The notes: generated by a model from the letters alone, not told the origin. A stretch of DNA of 64,000 nt from Pseudomonas extremaustralis (GCF_900102035.1 NZ_LT629689.1:3704001-3768000); one strand, 5' to 3'. Counted from the stretch's first letter, positions 37,609 through 48,385 are shown. Program-made: numbers and translations.

Positions 37609-38256
37609 ATGAAAAAGCCCGGTATCGCCCTTTTCTCCCTGCTGCTCGGCGGCACATCCGCAGTGCAGGCCGCCTCGATCGTGGACCTGGCGGTCACAGG
37701 CCTCATCACGCCCACCGCCTGCACCCCGCAGTTGTCCGACGGTGCGGTGATCGACTACGGCAAGATTTCCCAACAGGACCTCAAGGTGGACCGCAGCACG
37801 CGCCTGCCGGTCAAGCCGCTGCACGTCAACATCGCCTGCAACGCGCCGAACCGCTTTGCCTTGCGCATGCACGACAATCGCGACGGTTCGGCCATGGTCA
37901 ACAGCGAGATTTACTACGGCCTGGGCCTGGACCACAGCGGCAACCGCATCGGCCTGTACTCCATGACCTTCGACCCTCTGCAAACCGTGGTCGACAGCAC
38001 CGCGCAGGCCTATGGCACGGAGTCCACCACCGGCGGCCTGGCCTGGCGCACGGCCAATCTCAATCCGATCAGCATCGGCGCCAACAGTTACCTGGGCTTC
38101 ACCGACACCGCCGGCAGCACGGCCGGCCCCTCGGCGATCCAGACGCTGAGCAGCACGGTCAAGGTCGAAACCCTGATCAACGCCACGCAAAACCTGGACT
38201 TGAGCCGCGAGACCGCGCTTGACGGGCTCGCCACGCTGGAGGTGGTGTATCTCTAG
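37609..38256 (+). CDS. DUF1120 fimbrial subunit 5
   Basis: 215 aa from ATG 37609; signal peptide ends SAVQA|AS. It shares DLAVTGLITPTAC, GAVIDYGKISQQDL, IACNAPNRFALRMHDNR and the ending LATLEVVYL. It resembles the DUF1120 half of the preceding adhesin (MHDNR, IPIAANSLMGFT versus ISIGANSYLGFT) more than subunits 1-4, so this pair seems to descend from one duplication. Its stop overlaps the convergent MFS gene by 4 nt. Confidence 0.88.
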   Translation: MKKPGIALFSLLLGGTSAVQAASIVDLAVTGLITPTACTPQLSDGAVIDYGKISQQDLKVDRSTRLPVKPLHVNIACNAPNRFALRMHDNRDGSAMVNSEIYYGLGLDHSGNRIGLYSMTFDPLQTVVDSTAQAYGTESTTGGLAWRTANLNPISIGANSYLGFTDTAGSTAGPSAIQTLSSTVKVETLINATQNLDLSRETALDGLATLEVVYL

Positions 38257-39518
38257 ACTTTTTCGCTGGTGACCTGCACATACAACGCCCGCCCTGCGCC
38301 CAGCCCGGCGACGATCGCGCCCAGGCCGATCACCGCGAAGATCCAGCCGATGGCCGACCAGCCGCCGGTCCAGTCGTGCACCAGGCCCACCGCGAACGGC
38401 CCGAAGGACGCCAGGGTATAACCGATGCCCTGGGCCATGCTCGACAGGTTGGCCGCCACGTGGGCATCCCGCGAGCGCAGCACGATCAGGGTCAGCGCCA
38501 GGCTGAAGGTACCGCCCTGCCCCAGGCCGAGCACGATGGCCCAACCCCACAGGCCATCGAGCGGCGCATACAGGCAACCGAACAGGCCGCCCAGGGTCAG
38601 CAGCATCACCACCACGATGGCCAGACGCTGGTCCTTGCCTCGCGTGGCCAGCCACGGCGCGGCCAGGGAACTGAACAGTTGCACGATGATCGAGCCGGAC
38701 AGCGCCAACCCCGCCTCGGTAGCGCTCAGGCCCCGGCCGATGAGGATCGACGGCAGCCAGCCGAACACGATGTACGCCAGGGACGATTGCAGGCCCATGT
38801 ACAAGGTCACTTGCCAGGCCAGCGGATCACGCAACAAGCCCTTCACCCGGTACGCCACCTGGTGGGCACCGTGTTTCTCGCCGACCTGGGGCCACCAGCA
38901 CAACGCCGCCACCAGCGCCGGCAGCATCCAGAAGCCGAGGCCGATGGGCCAACTGTCACCGAAGGCATGACTCAGCGGCACCGTGGAACCCGCCGCCAGC
39001 GCCGCGCCCAGGCACAGGGCCATGGTGTAGACCCCGGTCATGGCCCCGGCCTGCCGGGCGAAATCACGCTTGACGATGCCCGGCAACAGCACGCCGATGA
39101 TGCCGATGCTCGCGCCGGCGAGCAGGCTGCCGACGAACAACCCCACTTCGCCCAACGAACTGCGCAGGACGATGCCGGCGGCCAGGGTCAGCAAAATCCC
39201 CAGCACCACGCGCTCGGCGCCAAAGCGTCGGGCCAGGATCGGCGCCGTGGGGGCAAACAGGCCCAGGCACAACACCGGCAAGGTGGTCAGCAAACCGGCC
39301 TTGGCCGCCGACAGGCCCAGGCTGCTCGACACATCGGCCAGCAATGGCGACAGGCTCGACAGCGCCGGGCGCAGGTTCAGCGCCACCAGCACCAGCCCCA
39401 GCAACAACAGCCAGGGACGACGCACCTGCGGATGCGCCTGTTGCACAGTGTCATCGTCGGCTTCGGCGTCGATCAACAGCTCTTCGAGTTCGGTCATGCG
39501 TTGGGTTTCAGGGTTCAT
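38253..39518 (-). CDS. CynX/NimT-family MFS transporter
   Basis: 421 aa with about 12 hydrophobic segments after a 30-residue charged N-terminus. The stretch LLGLVLVALNLRPALSSLSPLL (near residue 34) with the NLRP motif, and GLGQGGTFSLALTLIVLRS (near residue 335), are typical of the CynX/NimT (cyanate or 2-nitroimidazole) branch. Substrate cannot be told. Its start overlaps the end of the upstream GntR gene by 11 nt, so the regulator and the transporter form one unit and the regulator very likely controls it. Confidence 0.9.
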   Translation of the reverse strand: MNPETQRMTELEELLIDAEADDDTVQQAHPQVRRPWLLLLGLVLVALNLRPALSSLSPLLADVSSSLGLSAAKAGLLTTLPVLCLGLFAPTAPILARRFGAERVVLGILLTLAAGIVLRSSLGEVGLFVGSLLAGASIGIIGVLLPGIVKRDFARQAGAMTGVYTMALCLGAALAAGSTVPLSHAFGDSWPIGLGFWMLPALVAALCWWPQVGEKHGAHQVAYRVKGLLRDPLAWQVTLYMGLQSSLAYIVFGWLPSILIGRGLSATEAGLALSGSIIVQLFSSLAAPWLATRGKDQRLAIVVVMLLTLGGLFGCLYAPLDGLWGWAIVLGLGQGGTFSLALTLIVLRSRDAHVAANLSSMAQGIGYTLASFGPFAVGLVHDWTGGWSAIGWIFAVIGLGAIVAGLGAGRALYVQVTSEKV

Positions 39519-40167
39519 GGATCAACTGCCGGCAAAGGGATTTGGCGCGTTCCGGGTCTTGCTGCGCCACGGCGTCGAGCAGGTCGGTATGCAGGTCGAA
39601 CACCGCCTGGCGACGCGGCGAAATGTTCAGTGTCTGGCGCAACTGCGCGCCGACGATGGCGGAGAAATACTGGTACAGCTCGCTCAACGCCGGGTTGTGC
39701 GCCGCGTCCACCAGGCGTTTGTGAAACACCAGGTCGGCGCTGATATAGGCCTCCAGCTCACCGTGGTACAGCGCGGCGCTGGCGTTGAGCGCCTGGTGCA
39801 ATGCTTGAAGGTCTGCCTCGGTACGGCGCAACGCGGCCAGGCCGACCGCTTCCACTTCCAGAATCCGTCGGGTTTCCTGGGCCTGCTCCAGGGTGCAGTG
39901 GGACAGCGCATGCATCGCCCCCAGCGGGTCGGTCATTGAACGCAGGTAACTGCCATCGCCCTGGCGGATCTCGATCAAGCCGGAGAACGCCAACACACGC
40001 ATGGCCTCGCGCACGGTATTGCGGCTGATCCCCAGCTCGGCGGACAACTCAGGCTCGGTGGGCAGGCGTTCGCCGATGGCCCATGCGCCCTGGGTGATGC
40101 GCTGGCGCAACTGCTCCAGCGCCTGGTCGACCAGGGAGCGTTTGATCAAGGGGGCGATGTCAGTCAT
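39508..40167 (-). CDS. FadR/GntR-family transcriptional regulator
   Basis: 219 aa from ATG 40167 (MTDIAPLIKRSLVDQALEQL). N-terminal winged HTH with LPTEPELSAELGISRNTVREAMRVLAFSGLIEIRQGDGSYL (about residues 29-70). The C-terminal FCD effector domain has the likely metal-binding residues in DLVFHKRLVDAAHNP and related helices. An in-frame codon at 40188 would add seven residues. It heads the two-gene unit with the CynX-type transporter. Confidence 0.92.
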   Translation of the reverse strand: MTDIAPLIKRSLVDQALEQLRQRITQGAWAIGERLPTEPELSAELGISRNTVREAMRVLAFSGLIEIRQGDGSYLRSMTDPLGAMHALSHCTLEQAQETRRILEVEAVGLAALRRTEADLQALHQALNASAALYHGELEAYISADLVFHKRLVDAAHNPALSELYQYFSAIVGAQLRQTLNISPRRQAVFDLHTDLLDAVAQQDPERAKSLCRQLIHEP

Positions 40168-40284
40168 GGAATATGTACTTTCGTCCAATCATAGGATGAA
40201 TTTTCCTACACCCTATTCGGAGTTGCCTACAAAGGCAACGCACGAGGGTTTTCAGGCAACACGCTGACAACCTGAATAGCCGCC

Positions 40285-40318
40285 AAAAATAAACCCGGCA
40301 CCAGGCCGGGTTTATTTT
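40285..40318 (-). terminator. Terminator of the aapJQMP operon
   Basis: AAAAATAAACCCGGC-ACCA-GGCCGGGTTTATTTT, a long stable hairpin with T-rich 3' side on the minus strand, 13 nt beyond the aapP stop. Confidence 0.9.
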
Positions 40319-40330
40319 GTCAGCCATCGA

Positions 40331-41095
40331 TCAATGCAGAATCTGGCTCAGGAACAACTTGGTCCGGTCATTCTGCGGGTTGTCGAAGAAGTCATTCGGC
40401 GCCGCCTGTTCGACGATTTCGCCCTTGTCCATGAAGATCACGCGGTTGGCCACGGTACGGGCGAAGCCCATTTCGTGGGTCACGCACAACATGGTCATGC
40501 CGTCTTCGGCCAGGCCGATCATGGTGTCCAGCACCTCTTTCACCATTTCCGGGTCGAGGGCCGAGGTCGGTTCGTCGAACAGCATGATTTTCGGCTTCAT
40601 GCACAGCGCGCGGGCAATCGCCACACGCTGTTGCTGACCGCCGGACAGTTGCCCCGGAAACTTGTGGGCCTGCTCCGGAATGCGCACGCGCTCAAGATAG
40701 TGCATGGCGATTTCCTCGGCCTTGCGCTTGGGCATCTTGCGCACCCACATCGGCGCCAGCGTGCAGTTCTGCAGGATGGTCAGGTGCGGGAACAGGTTGA
40801 AGTGCTGGAACACCATGCCGACTTCGCGGCGGATCGCTTCGATCTGCTTGAGGTCGTTGGTCAGTTCCACGCCGTCGACCACGATGCGGCCCTGCTGGTG
40901 CTCTTCCAGGCGATTGAGGCAGCGGATGGTGGTGGACTTGCCCGAACCCGACGGACCGCACAGCACGATACGCTCGCCCTGCTTGACGTTGAGGTTGATG
41001 TCTTTCAATACGTGGAACTGGCCGTACCACTTGTTCACGCCCTGCATCTGGATAATGCCTTCAGGGCTCACAGGCTGTTTGATCGCTTCGCTCAT
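40331..41095 (-). CDS. aapP: General L-amino acid ABC transporter, ATP-binding protein
   Basis: 254 aa. Walker [10 protein letters not shown] (near residue 52), signature LSGGQQQR (near residue 152), Walker [14 protein letters not shown] (near residue 170), and the switch His in VTHEMGFA. It powers import of polar amino acids through AapQ/AapM. Last gene of aapJQMP, 11 nt after aapM. The start [13 protein letters not shown] matches pseudomonad copies. A terminator follows. Confidence 0.93.
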   Translation of the reverse strand: MSEAIKQPVSPEGIIQMQGVNKWYGQFHVLKDINLNVKQGERIVLCGPSGSGKSTTIRCLNRLEEHQQGRIVVDGVELTNDLKQIEAIRREVGMVFQHFNLFPHLTILQNCTLAPMWVRKMPKRKAEEIAMHYLERVRIPEQAHKFPGQLSGGQQQRVAIARALCMKPKIMLFDEPTSALDPEMVKEVLDTMIGLAEDGMTMLCVTHEMGFARTVANRVIFMDKGEIVEQAAPNDFFDNPQNDRTKLFLSQILH

Positions 41096-41106
41096 AACAA
41101 CAACTC

Positions 41107-42204
41107 CTAACGCTTGTGGCCTGTGTCGAGCTTATGTTCCAAATGAATGGAATAGCGCGACATACCAAAACAGAAAATCCAGAACACCAGGGCGGCGAAC
41201 ACGTAGCCTTCAGTGGCCATGCCCAACCATTTCGGGTCGGCGGCGGCTTGCTTGACACTGTTGAGCAGGTCGAACAGACCGATGATGATCACCAGGCTGG
41301 TGTCCTTGAACAGCGCAATAAACGTGTTGACGATACCGGGGATCACCAGCTTCAGGGCTTGCGGCAGAATCACCAGGCCCATGCTGCGCCAGTAACCCAG
41401 GCCCATCGCCGCGGCCGCTTCGTACTGGCCCTTGGGAATCGCCTGCAAGCCACCGCGCACCACTTCCGCCACATAGGCCGACTGGAACAGGATCACGCCG
41501 ATCAAGGCCCGCAGCAGCTTGTCGATGCCCATGCCTTCAGGCAGGAACAACGGCAGCATCACCGACGACATGAACAGCACGGTGATCAACGGCACGCCGC
41601 GCCAGAATTCGATGAAGGTCACGCAGACCACCCGAATCGCCGGCATGTTCGAACGTCGCCCCAAGGCCAGCACGATCCCCAGCGGCAAGGCGCCGGCGAT
41701 GCCCACGGTGGCGATCACCAGGGTCAGCATCAGGCCGCCCCATTGGCTGGTCGCCACGTTGGTCAGGCCGAAGATCCCGCCATGCAACAGGAAGTAGGCA
41801 ATGATCGGGTACAGCACCAGAAAGCCCAGGCCGTAGACCGCCTTGCGGGGAAAACGCGAGATGAACAACGGCGCCACGCCGACGATGGCCAGCCACACGG
41901 TCAGGTCCACGCGCCAGCGCAGGTCGCCGGGGTAGTAGCCATACATGAACTGCCCGAAGCGCTGTTGGATGAACACCCAGCAGGCGCCTTCCTTGGTGCA
42001 ATCGGCACGGGTGGTGCCCACCCAGTTCGCGTCGAGGATCGCCCAATGCAGGATCGGAGGCACCACCAGGTACACCAGGTAGAACGCCAGCAACGTCAGC
42101 AGGGTGTTGAGCCAACTGGAAAACAGGTTGGCGCGCATCCATGCCACCGGACCGAAGACTTTGCTCGGCGGCGGCATATCAGGTTTGAAAGTATGAGAAC
42201 TCAT
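41107..42204 (-). CDS. aapM: General L-amino acid ABC transporter, permease AapM
   Basis: 365 aa, the longer form of a polar-amino-acid permease. Hydrophobic segments at about residues 32-52, 100-120 and 130-148 precede the core HisM-type domain, which has the conserved cytoplasmic loop [23 protein letters not shown] (near residue 250) that contacts the ATPase. It forms the membrane channel with AapQ. It lies 10 nt after aapQ and 11 nt before aapP. Confidence 0.92.
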   Translation of the reverse strand: MSSHTFKPDMPPPSKVFGPVAWMRANLFSSWLNTLLTLLAFYLVYLVVPPILHWAILDANWVGTTRADCTKEGACWVFIQQRFGQFMYGYYPGDLRWRVDLTVWLAIVGVAPLFISRFPRKAVYGLGFLVLYPIIAYFLLHGGIFGLTNVATSQWGGLMLTLVIATVGIAGALPLGIVLALGRRSNMPAIRVVCVTFIEFWRGVPLITVLFMSSVMLPLFLPEGMGIDKLLRALIGVILFQSAYVAEVVRGGLQAIPKGQYEAAAAMGLGYWRSMGLVILPQALKLVIPGIVNTFIALFKDTSLVIIIGLFDLLNSVKQAAADPKWLGMATEGYVFAALVFWIFCFGMSRYSIHLEHKLDTGHKR

Positions 42205-42214
42205 GTGCGTTTCC

Positions 42215-43396
42215 TCACCGCTCGATCAGCGCAATGCGCTTGTTGTACCAGTTCATCAGCAGGGAAATGCTGATGCTGATCGCCAGGTACACGCTCATGG
42301 TGATGGCAATGACTTCGATGGCTTGGCCGGTCTGGTTGAGCACCGTGCCGGCAAACAGCGAAACCATTTCCGGGTAACCGATACCGGCGGCCAACGACGA
42401 GTTTTTCGCCAGGTTCAGGTACTGGCTGGTCAGCGGCGGAATGATCACCCGCAAGGCTTGCGGAATGATGACCTTACGCAGCGTCGGACCGGGGCGCAGG
42501 CCCAGGGAACGCGCGGCTTCGGTCTGGCCGTGACTGACGGACTTGATGCCCGAACGCACGATCTCGGCGATGAACGCAGCTGTGTACACCGTCAATGCCA
42601 GGGTCAGCGCCAGCAGTTCAGGGATCAACACCCAGCCGCCGACGAAGTTGAACCCTTGCAGCTTGGGCATTTCCCAGTGCAGCGGCGCGCCGAAGATCAA
42701 CGCGCACAACGCCGGGATCACGAAGAACAACGCCAGGCCCGCCCAGAACTTGTGGAAAGGCACACCGGTCGCTTCAAAGCGCTTGTTGGCCCAACGCGCC
42801 ATCAGCACGATCGCCACAATGGCCACCACCACACTGGCCACAAACGGCCAGAATCCATCGGCGGCCTGTGCGGCCGGCATGTTCAGGCCACGGCTGCTGA
42901 CAAAGAAGGTGTCGCCGAAGTTATGGCTGTTGCGCGGCCCCGGCATGGTCAGGAACACCGCGAAGTACCAGAACAGGATTTGCAGCAGCGGCGGAATGTT
43001 GCGGAACACTTCCACATACACGGTCGCCAGTTTGTTGATCATCCAGTTCGGCGACAGACGTGCCACGCCGATGATGAAACCGAGCAGCGTCGCCAGGACC
43101 ACGCCAATGACGGTCACCAGCAAGGTGTTGAGCAAGCCGATCACAAACACCCGGGCGTAACTGTCCGATTCGGTGTAGTCAATCAGGTGCTGCGCGATGC
43201 CGAAGCCGGCACTGCGCTCGAGAAAGTCGAAACCCGAGGTAATGCCCCGGTGTTGAAGGTTGGTCTGGGTATTGTTGAAGAGGTACCAGCCCAGCGAGAC
43301 CACCGCCACAATCGTGATGATCTGGAAGAGCCACGCACGCACTTTGGGATCGCTGAAGCTGAGCTTCTGCTTTGGTGCGCCGATTTGATTTTGCAT
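42215..43396 (-). CDS. aapQ: General L-amino acid ABC transporter, permease AapQ
   Basis: 393 aa. Similar build to AapM, with an extended N-terminal half and a core domain holding AEIVRSGIKSVSHGQTEAARSLGL (near residue 290), the ATPase-contact loop. Helices such as IITIVAVVSLGWYLF (near residue 30) and TLLVTVIGVVLATLLGFIIGV (near residue 95) are clear. It partners with AapM. The aapJ-aapQ gap is 72 nt, a common place for an mRNA processing stem in such operons, though none was identified here. Confidence 0.92.
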   Translation of the reverse strand: MQNQIGAPKQKLSFSDPKVRAWLFQIITIVAVVSLGWYLFNNTQTNLQHRGITSGFDFLERSAGFGIAQHLIDYTESDSYARVFVIGLLNTLLVTVIGVVLATLLGFIIGVARLSPNWMINKLATVYVEVFRNIPPLLQILFWYFAVFLTMPGPRNSHNFGDTFFVSSRGLNMPAAQAADGFWPFVASVVVAIVAIVLMARWANKRFEATGVPFHKFWAGLALFFVIPALCALIFGAPLHWEMPKLQGFNFVGGWVLIPELLALTLALTVYTAAFIAEIVRSGIKSVSHGQTEAARSLGLRPGPTLRKVIIPQALRVIIPPLTSQYLNLAKNSSLAAGIGYPEMVSLFAGTVLNQTGQAIEVIAITMSVYLAISISISLLMNWYNKRIALIER

Positions 43397-43468
43397 GAAG
43401 TGCCCCGGAAAGAATGGAACAGAACATCACCCGGCGGTTGGCCCACCGGGTGACAGAACCATCAGCGA

Positions 43469-44500
43469 TCAGCGCACAGGCGGTGCGTATTGAATGCCGC
43501 CGTTGTTCCACAGCGCGTTCAGGCCGCGGTCGATTTCCAGTGGCGTGCTTTTGCCGAGGTTTTTCTCGAACACTTCACCGTAGTTGCCGACCTGCTTGAC
43601 GATCTGTACGACCCAGTCTTTCTTCACTTTCAGGTCTTTGCCGTATTCACCGTCGGCACCGAGCAGGCGCGCGACGTCCGGGTTCTTGGTGGACTTGGCT
43701 TCAGCTTCGACGTTTTTGGAAGTGATACCGGCTTCTTCGGCGTTGAGCATGGCGTAGCCGACCCAGCGCACGATGGCCAACCACTCGTCGTCGCCATTAC
43801 GCACGACCGGGCCCAGCGGCTCCTTGGAAATGGTTTCCGGCAGCACCACGTAGTCTTTCGGCGAGGCCAACTTGCTGCGCTGGGCGAACAGTTGGGACTT
43901 GTCGGAGGTCAGCACGTCGCAACGCCCGGATTCCAGCGACTTGGCGCTTTCGTCGGAGGTGTCGAAGGTGATCGGGGTGTATTTCAGACCGTTGCCACGG
44001 AAGTAGTCGGAAACGTTCAGCTCGGTGGTGGTACCGGCCTGGATGCAGATGGTTGCACCGTCCAGTTCCTTGGCGCTTTTGACCCCCAGCTTGTTGTTCA
44101 CCAGGAAGCCGATGCCGTCGTAGTAAGTGATGAAGCCTGGGAATTTCAGGCCCATACCCGCATCGCGAGAGCTGGTCATGGTGGTATTGCGCGACAGGAT
44201 GTCGACTTCACCGGACTGCAGCGCGGTGAAACGCTCCTTGGCATTCAACTGGCTGAATTTGACCTTGGTTGCGTCGCCGAACACGGCAGCGGCCACGGCG
44301 CGGCAAAAGTCGGCGTCGATCCCGAGGATCTTGCCGCTGGCGTCCGGCACCGAGAAACCCGGCAAGCCGTCACTTACGCCACATTGCACAAAACCCTTCT
44401 TCTGCACGGCGTCCAGGGTGGCGCCGGCTTGGGCAAAACCACTGACGCCCAGGACTGCGGCCGCGGAAACGATGGCCAGGGTGGATTTCAATACCTTCAT
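43469..44500 (-). CDS. aapJ: General L-amino acid ABC transporter, periplasmic binding protein
   Basis: 343 aa with a signal peptide to about residue 25 (AAVLGVSGFAQA|GA). The solute-binding fold begins LDAVQKKGFVQCGVSDGLPGFSVPDASG; further landmarks are GIDADFCRAVAAAVFGD and AKERFTALQSGEVDILSRNTTMT. It captures amino acids such as glutamate and aspartate in the periplasm for AapQMP. First gene of the operon, behind a likely sigma-54 promoter about 195 nt upstream. Confidence 0.94.
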   Translation of the reverse strand: MKVLKSTLAIVSAAAVLGVSGFAQAGATLDAVQKKGFVQCGVSDGLPGFSVPDASGKILGIDADFCRAVAAAVFGDATKVKFSQLNAKERFTALQSGEVDILSRNTTMTSSRDAGMGLKFPGFITYYDGIGFLVNNKLGVKSAKELDGATICIQAGTTTELNVSDYFRGNGLKYTPITFDTSDESAKSLESGRCDVLTSDKSQLFAQRSKLASPKDYVVLPETISKEPLGPVVRNGDDEWLAIVRWVGYAMLNAEEAGITSKNVEAEAKSTKNPDVARLLGADGEYGKDLKVKKDWVVQIVKQVGNYGEVFEKNLGKSTPLEIDRGLNALWNNGGIQYAPPVR

Positions 44501-44694
44501 TCAAACCTCCAGTTGCTCTTGTTGTGTCGGAGCTAGAACCTCAGCGCACCCTTATGAGGCGATATCGACCCGTTTTGGCTTTTATCAGGGTCAAGCGGCA
44601 TGAGGCGGTCGCGGTAATTCCAGTGGCTATTCCACGAACGGCAGTCACTGATAGTGTTACCGTTGCGGGATAGTGCTGACATCGACCTACACTT

Positions 44695-44710
44695 AGCAAA
44701 GCGCGTACCA
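44695..44710 (-). promoter_or_regulatory. Candidate sigma-54 promoter of aapJQMP
   Basis: On the minus strand TGGTACGCGCTTTGCT fits TGGYACR-N4-TTGCW, with GG and GC ten bases apart. It would start transcription near 44683 and leave a leader of about 180 nt before aapJ. Sigma-54 control fits nitrogen- or amino-acid-responsive uptake. Confidence 0.6.
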
Positions 44711-44815
44711 GAGTGGCTGCTGAGTCGATTCAGCCAAAGGTCAATGGGAAAAGATTCAACCTTGCGACATTCTCGTAACAGATCAAACTATTGCGCACCG
44801 TTCCGTCGCACTTAA

Positions 44816-45502
<687 letters not shown>

Positions 45503-45598
45503 ACATGGCGGTTTATATAGCCATATGACGGACGCACTACGCCGCGTCCGATTCTTGCATTACACTGGCCGGCGTATATTCCTTAACCAATTAATGAG

Positions 45599-47074
45599 AT
45601 GACCGTGCTCAAAGCACTCAAGAAGATGTTCGGCAAAAGCGAGGCTGAGCCGCTCGCGCCTGTTCCCAGTGCTCCTGTCCCGACTGCCGGCAGCCGCGAC
45701 GACGGTAAACAGCCCGGCCGGACCGCCCCTGTCGCCCAGCCCAAGGCGCCAAACGTGACACCGCCCGAACCGGCAAAACCGCCTGAGGTTCAAGCCGCTC
45801 CAGCTCCCGCGCCCAAGGCCCCACGTCGCGAGCGCGCTCCCAAGCCGGTGGTCATCCCCTGGAAACTCGAAGACTTCGTCGTCGAGCCCCAGGAAGGCAA
45901 GACCCGCTTCCATGATTTCAACCTGGCTCCAGAACTGATGCACGCCATCCAGGACCTGGGCTTCCCGTACTGCACACCGATCCAGGCCCAGGTGCTGGGT
46001 TTCACCCTGGCCGGCAAAGATGCCATCGGTCGCGCCCAGACCGGCACCGGCAAGACCGCCGCGTTCCTGATCTCGATCATCACCCAGCTGCTGCAGACGC
46101 CGCCGCCGAAAGAACGCTACATGGGCGAGCCCCGCGCGCTGATCATCGCCCCGACCCGCGAGCTGGTGGTGCAGATTGCCAAGGATGCCGCCGACCTGAC
46201 CAAGTACACCGGCCTGAACGTCATGACGTTTGTCGGCGGCATGGATTTCGACAAGCAGCTCAAGCACCTCGAAGCCCGTCACTGCGACATCCTGGTCGCC
46301 ACCCCTGGCCGCCTGCTGGACTTCAACCAGCGCGGCGACGTGCACCTAGACATGGTCGAAGTGATGGTGCTGGACGAAGCCGACCGCATGCTCGACATGG
46401 GTTTCATCCCACAAGTGCGCCAGATCATTCGCCAGACCCCGCCGAAAAGCGAACGTCAGACCCTGCTGTTCTCCGCGACCTTCACCGAAGACGTGATGAA
46501 CCTCGCCAAGCAGTGGACCACCGACCCGTCCATCGTCGAGATCGAGGCGCTGAACGTCGCCAGCGAAAACGTCGAGCAACACATCTACGCCGTGGCCGGT
46601 GCCGACAAGTACAAGCTGCTCTACAACCTGATCAACGACAACGGTTGGGAACGCGTGATGGTCTTCGCCAACCGCAAGGACGAAGTGCGCCGCATCGAAG
46701 AGCGCCTGGTGCGCGATGGCGTCAACGCCGCGCAACTGTCGGGCGATGTGCCGCAGCACAAGCGCATCAAGACCCTGGAAGGCTTTCGTGAAGGCAAGAT
46801 CCGCGTGCTGGTAGCCACCGACGTGGCCGGGCGCGGGATTCACATCGATGGCATCAGCCACGTGATCAACTTCACCCTGCCGGAAGTGCCAGACGACTAC
46901 GTGCACCGTATCGGCCGTACCGGTCGCGCCGGCGCGGCGGGTGTGTCGATCAGCTTCGCGGGCGAAGACGACTCGTATCAGCTGCCATCGATCGAGACGC
47001 TGCTGGGTCGCAAGATCAGCTGCGAGACGCCGCCGACGCACCTGTTGCGGCCCGTGGAGCGCAAGCGTCCTTAA
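45599..47074 (+). CDS. rhlB: DEAD-box ATP-dependent RNA helicase RhlB
   Basis: 491 aa. A Pro/Ala/Lys-rich N-terminal tail of about 95 residues is followed by the helicase core: Q-motif [14 protein letters not shown], Walker [12 protein letters not shown] (near residue 148), [12 protein letters not shown] in [15 protein letters not shown] (near residue 262), SATF, and [10 protein letters not shown] (near residue 440). RhlB unwinds RNA and works with the degradosome in gamma-proteobacteria. ATG 45599 follows the weak context AATGAG. Transcribed alone and followed by a REP doublet. Confidence 0.92.
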   Translation: MTVLKALKKMFGKSEAEPLAPVPSAPVPTAGSRDDGKQPGRTAPVAQPKAPNVTPPEPAKPPEVQAAPAPAPKAPRRERAPKPVVIPWKLEDFVVEPQEGKTRFHDFNLAPELMHAIQDLGFPYCTPIQAQVLGFTLAGKDAIGRAQTGTGKTAAFLISIITQLLQTPPPKERYMGEPRALIIAPTRELVVQIAKDAADLTKYTGLNVMTFVGGMDFDKQLKHLEARHCDILVATPGRLLDFNQRGDVHLDMVEVMVLDEADRMLDMGFIPQVRQIIRQTPPKSERQTLLFSATFTEDVMNLAKQWTTDPSIVEIEALNVASENVEQHIYAVAGADKYKLLYNLINDNGWERVMVFANRKDEVRRIEERLVRDGVNAAQLSGDVPQHKRIKTLEGFREGKIRVLVATDVAGRGIHIDGISHVINFTLPEVPDDYVHRIGRTGRAGAAGVSISFAGEDDSYQLPSIETLLGRKISCETPPTHLLRPVERKRP

Positions 47075-47092
47075 GCTGGATGCGGTCAAAAT

Positions 47093-47183
47093 TGTGGGAG
47101 GGGGCTTGCTCCCGATAGCGGTGGGTCAGTCAACAGAGATGTTGAATGTGTCACTGCTATCGGGAGCAAGCCCCCTCCCACAT
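47093..47183. repeat. REP doublet (REPIN), GTGGGAGGGGGCTTGCTCCCGATAGCGG family
   Basis: TGTGGGAGGGGGCTTGCTCCCGATAGCGG is mirrored by CTATCGGGAGCAAGCCCCCTCCCACA. The left unit matches the doublet at 60211 apart from one base in the core. The right arm ends exactly at the moaE stop codon, so the element may act on the 3' end of the moa transcript. Confidence 0.92.
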
Positions 47184-47633
47184 TTACTTCCAGCGATCCG
47201 CCGCTGCGTGATCGCTGTCGCGCCCGTCCACCCAGCGTGAGCCTTCAGAGGTGCTTTCTTTTTTCCAGAACGGCGCACGGGTCTTCAGGTAGTCCATCAC
47301 GAACGCACAGGCATCGAACGCCGCCTGACGGTGGGCGCTGGCCGCCGCGACGAATACGATGGGCTCGCCCGGCTCCAGGGCGCCGATGCGGTGCAGCACT
47401 TCCAGCTTGAGCAGCGGCCAGCGCTGTTCGGCTTCCACGGCGATCTTGGCCAGGGCCTTTTCGGTCATGCCGGGGTAATGCTCCAGGAACATCCCCGCCA
47501 CATCGAGGCCGTCATTGAAGTCGCGCACGTAGCCGACAAAACTGACCACCGCCCCCACGCCCACATTGGCCGCGTGCATCGCATTGACTTCGGCGCCCGG
47601 ATCGAACGGCCCGGCCTGTACACGGATGGCCAT
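47184..47633 (-). CDS. moaE: Molybdopterin synthase catalytic subunit
   Basis: 149 aa, as in E. coli MoaE (150). It transfers sulfur from MoaD to cyclic pyranopterin monophosphate. Motifs: GAVVSFVGYVRDFNDG (near residue 27), LEHYPGMTEKAL, AAASAHRQAAFDACAFVMDYLKTRAPFWKKES with the catalytic lysines (near residue 118). It follows moaD after 2 nt; gene order moaC-moaD-moaE reads leftward. Confidence 0.95.
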   Translation of the reverse strand: MAIRVQAGPFDPGAEVNAMHAANVGVGAVVSFVGYVRDFNDGLDVAGMFLEHYPGMTEKALAKIAVEAEQRWPLLKLEVLHRIGALEPGEPIVFVAAASAHRQAAFDACAFVMDYLKTRAPFWKKESTSEGSRWVDGRDSDHAAADRWK

Positions 47634-47635
47634 GC

Positions 47636-47878
47636 TCAGCCTCCGGTCACGGGTGGGAAAAACGCGACTTCATCGCCGGCTTGCAGCGGTTCGTCGAGGT
47701 TGCACAGTTCCTGGTTGCGGGCGCACATCAGGCTGGTTTCGTTGAGCACTGCGAACACCGGATCGCCGGCCAATGCCTGGCGCACGGCGTCGATGGTGGC
47801 GAAGTCGCCTTCCATCTCCAGGGAATCCAGGCCGATCGTTTCGCTGTAGCGCGCAAAAAACAGGACGCTAATGCTCAT
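47636..47878 (-). CDS. moaD: Molybdopterin synthase sulfur-carrier subunit
   Basis: 80 aa, ubiquitin-like fold, ending in the Gly-Gly tail (PPVTGG) that is adenylated and thiocarboxylated. It starts [16 protein letters not shown], typical of MoaD, with the central [13 protein letters not shown] region. Its ATG overlaps the moaC stop (ATGA at 47875-47878). It delivers sulfur to the molybdopterin synthase reaction with MoaE. Confidence 0.95.
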   Translation of the reverse strand: MSISVLFFARYSETIGLDSLEMEGDFATIDAVRQALAGDPVFAVLNETSLMCARNQELCNLDEPLQAGDEVAFFPPVTGG

Positions 47879-48348
47879 GCCTGGTCCGCCTTGAAATGCC
47901 CACTTTTACCGCCGAGCTTTTCCAGCAGGCGAATGTTTTCGATGGTCATGCCACGGTCCACGGCCTTGCACATGTCATAGATGGTCAACGCAGCGACACT
48001 GGCCGCGGTCAACGCTTCCATCTCCACGCCGGTCTGCCCGGACAGCTTGCAGCGCGCGACGATATGCACGGCATCGAGACCCTCGGCGCTGAGTTCGACC
48101 TTGACCCCGGTGAGCATCAGCGGATGGCACAGGGGGATCAGATCGCTGGTTTTTTTCGCTGCCTGGATCCCGGCGATGCGGGCCACGGCAAACACGTCGC
48201 CTTTGGGATGGGCGCCGTCGACAATCATTTTCAGGGTTTCGGGCAACATGCGCACCCGCGCTTCGGCCACCGCCTCACGGAAGGTCACGGACTTGTCGGT
48301 GACGTCGACCATATGGGCGCGACCTTGGGAATCGAGATGAGTCAGCAC
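47875..48348 (-). CDS. moaC: Cyclic pyranopterin monophosphate synthase
   Basis: 157 aa from a GTG at 48348, with AGGAG 7 nt upstream ([30 protein letters not shown]). A frame open further upstream to 48459 runs into a REP doublet and is not used. Conserved blocks: [28 protein letters not shown] (near residue 50), [24 protein letters not shown] (near residue 110) and a C-terminal GGKSGHF. MoaC with MoaA makes the first molybdopterin precursor; moaA is not in the window. First gene of moaCDE here. Confidence 0.94.
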   Translation of the reverse strand: MLTHLDSQGRAHMVDVTDKSVTFREAVAEARVRMLPETLKMIVDGAHPKGDVFAVARIAGIQAAKKTSDLIPLCHPLMLTGVKVELSAEGLDAVHIVARCKLSGQTGVEMEALTAASVAALTIYDMCKAVDRGMTIENIRLLEKLGGKSGHFKADQA

Positions 48349-48385
48349 AGGGATACTCCTGATCAGGAGCGTCGATTGTAAACCC

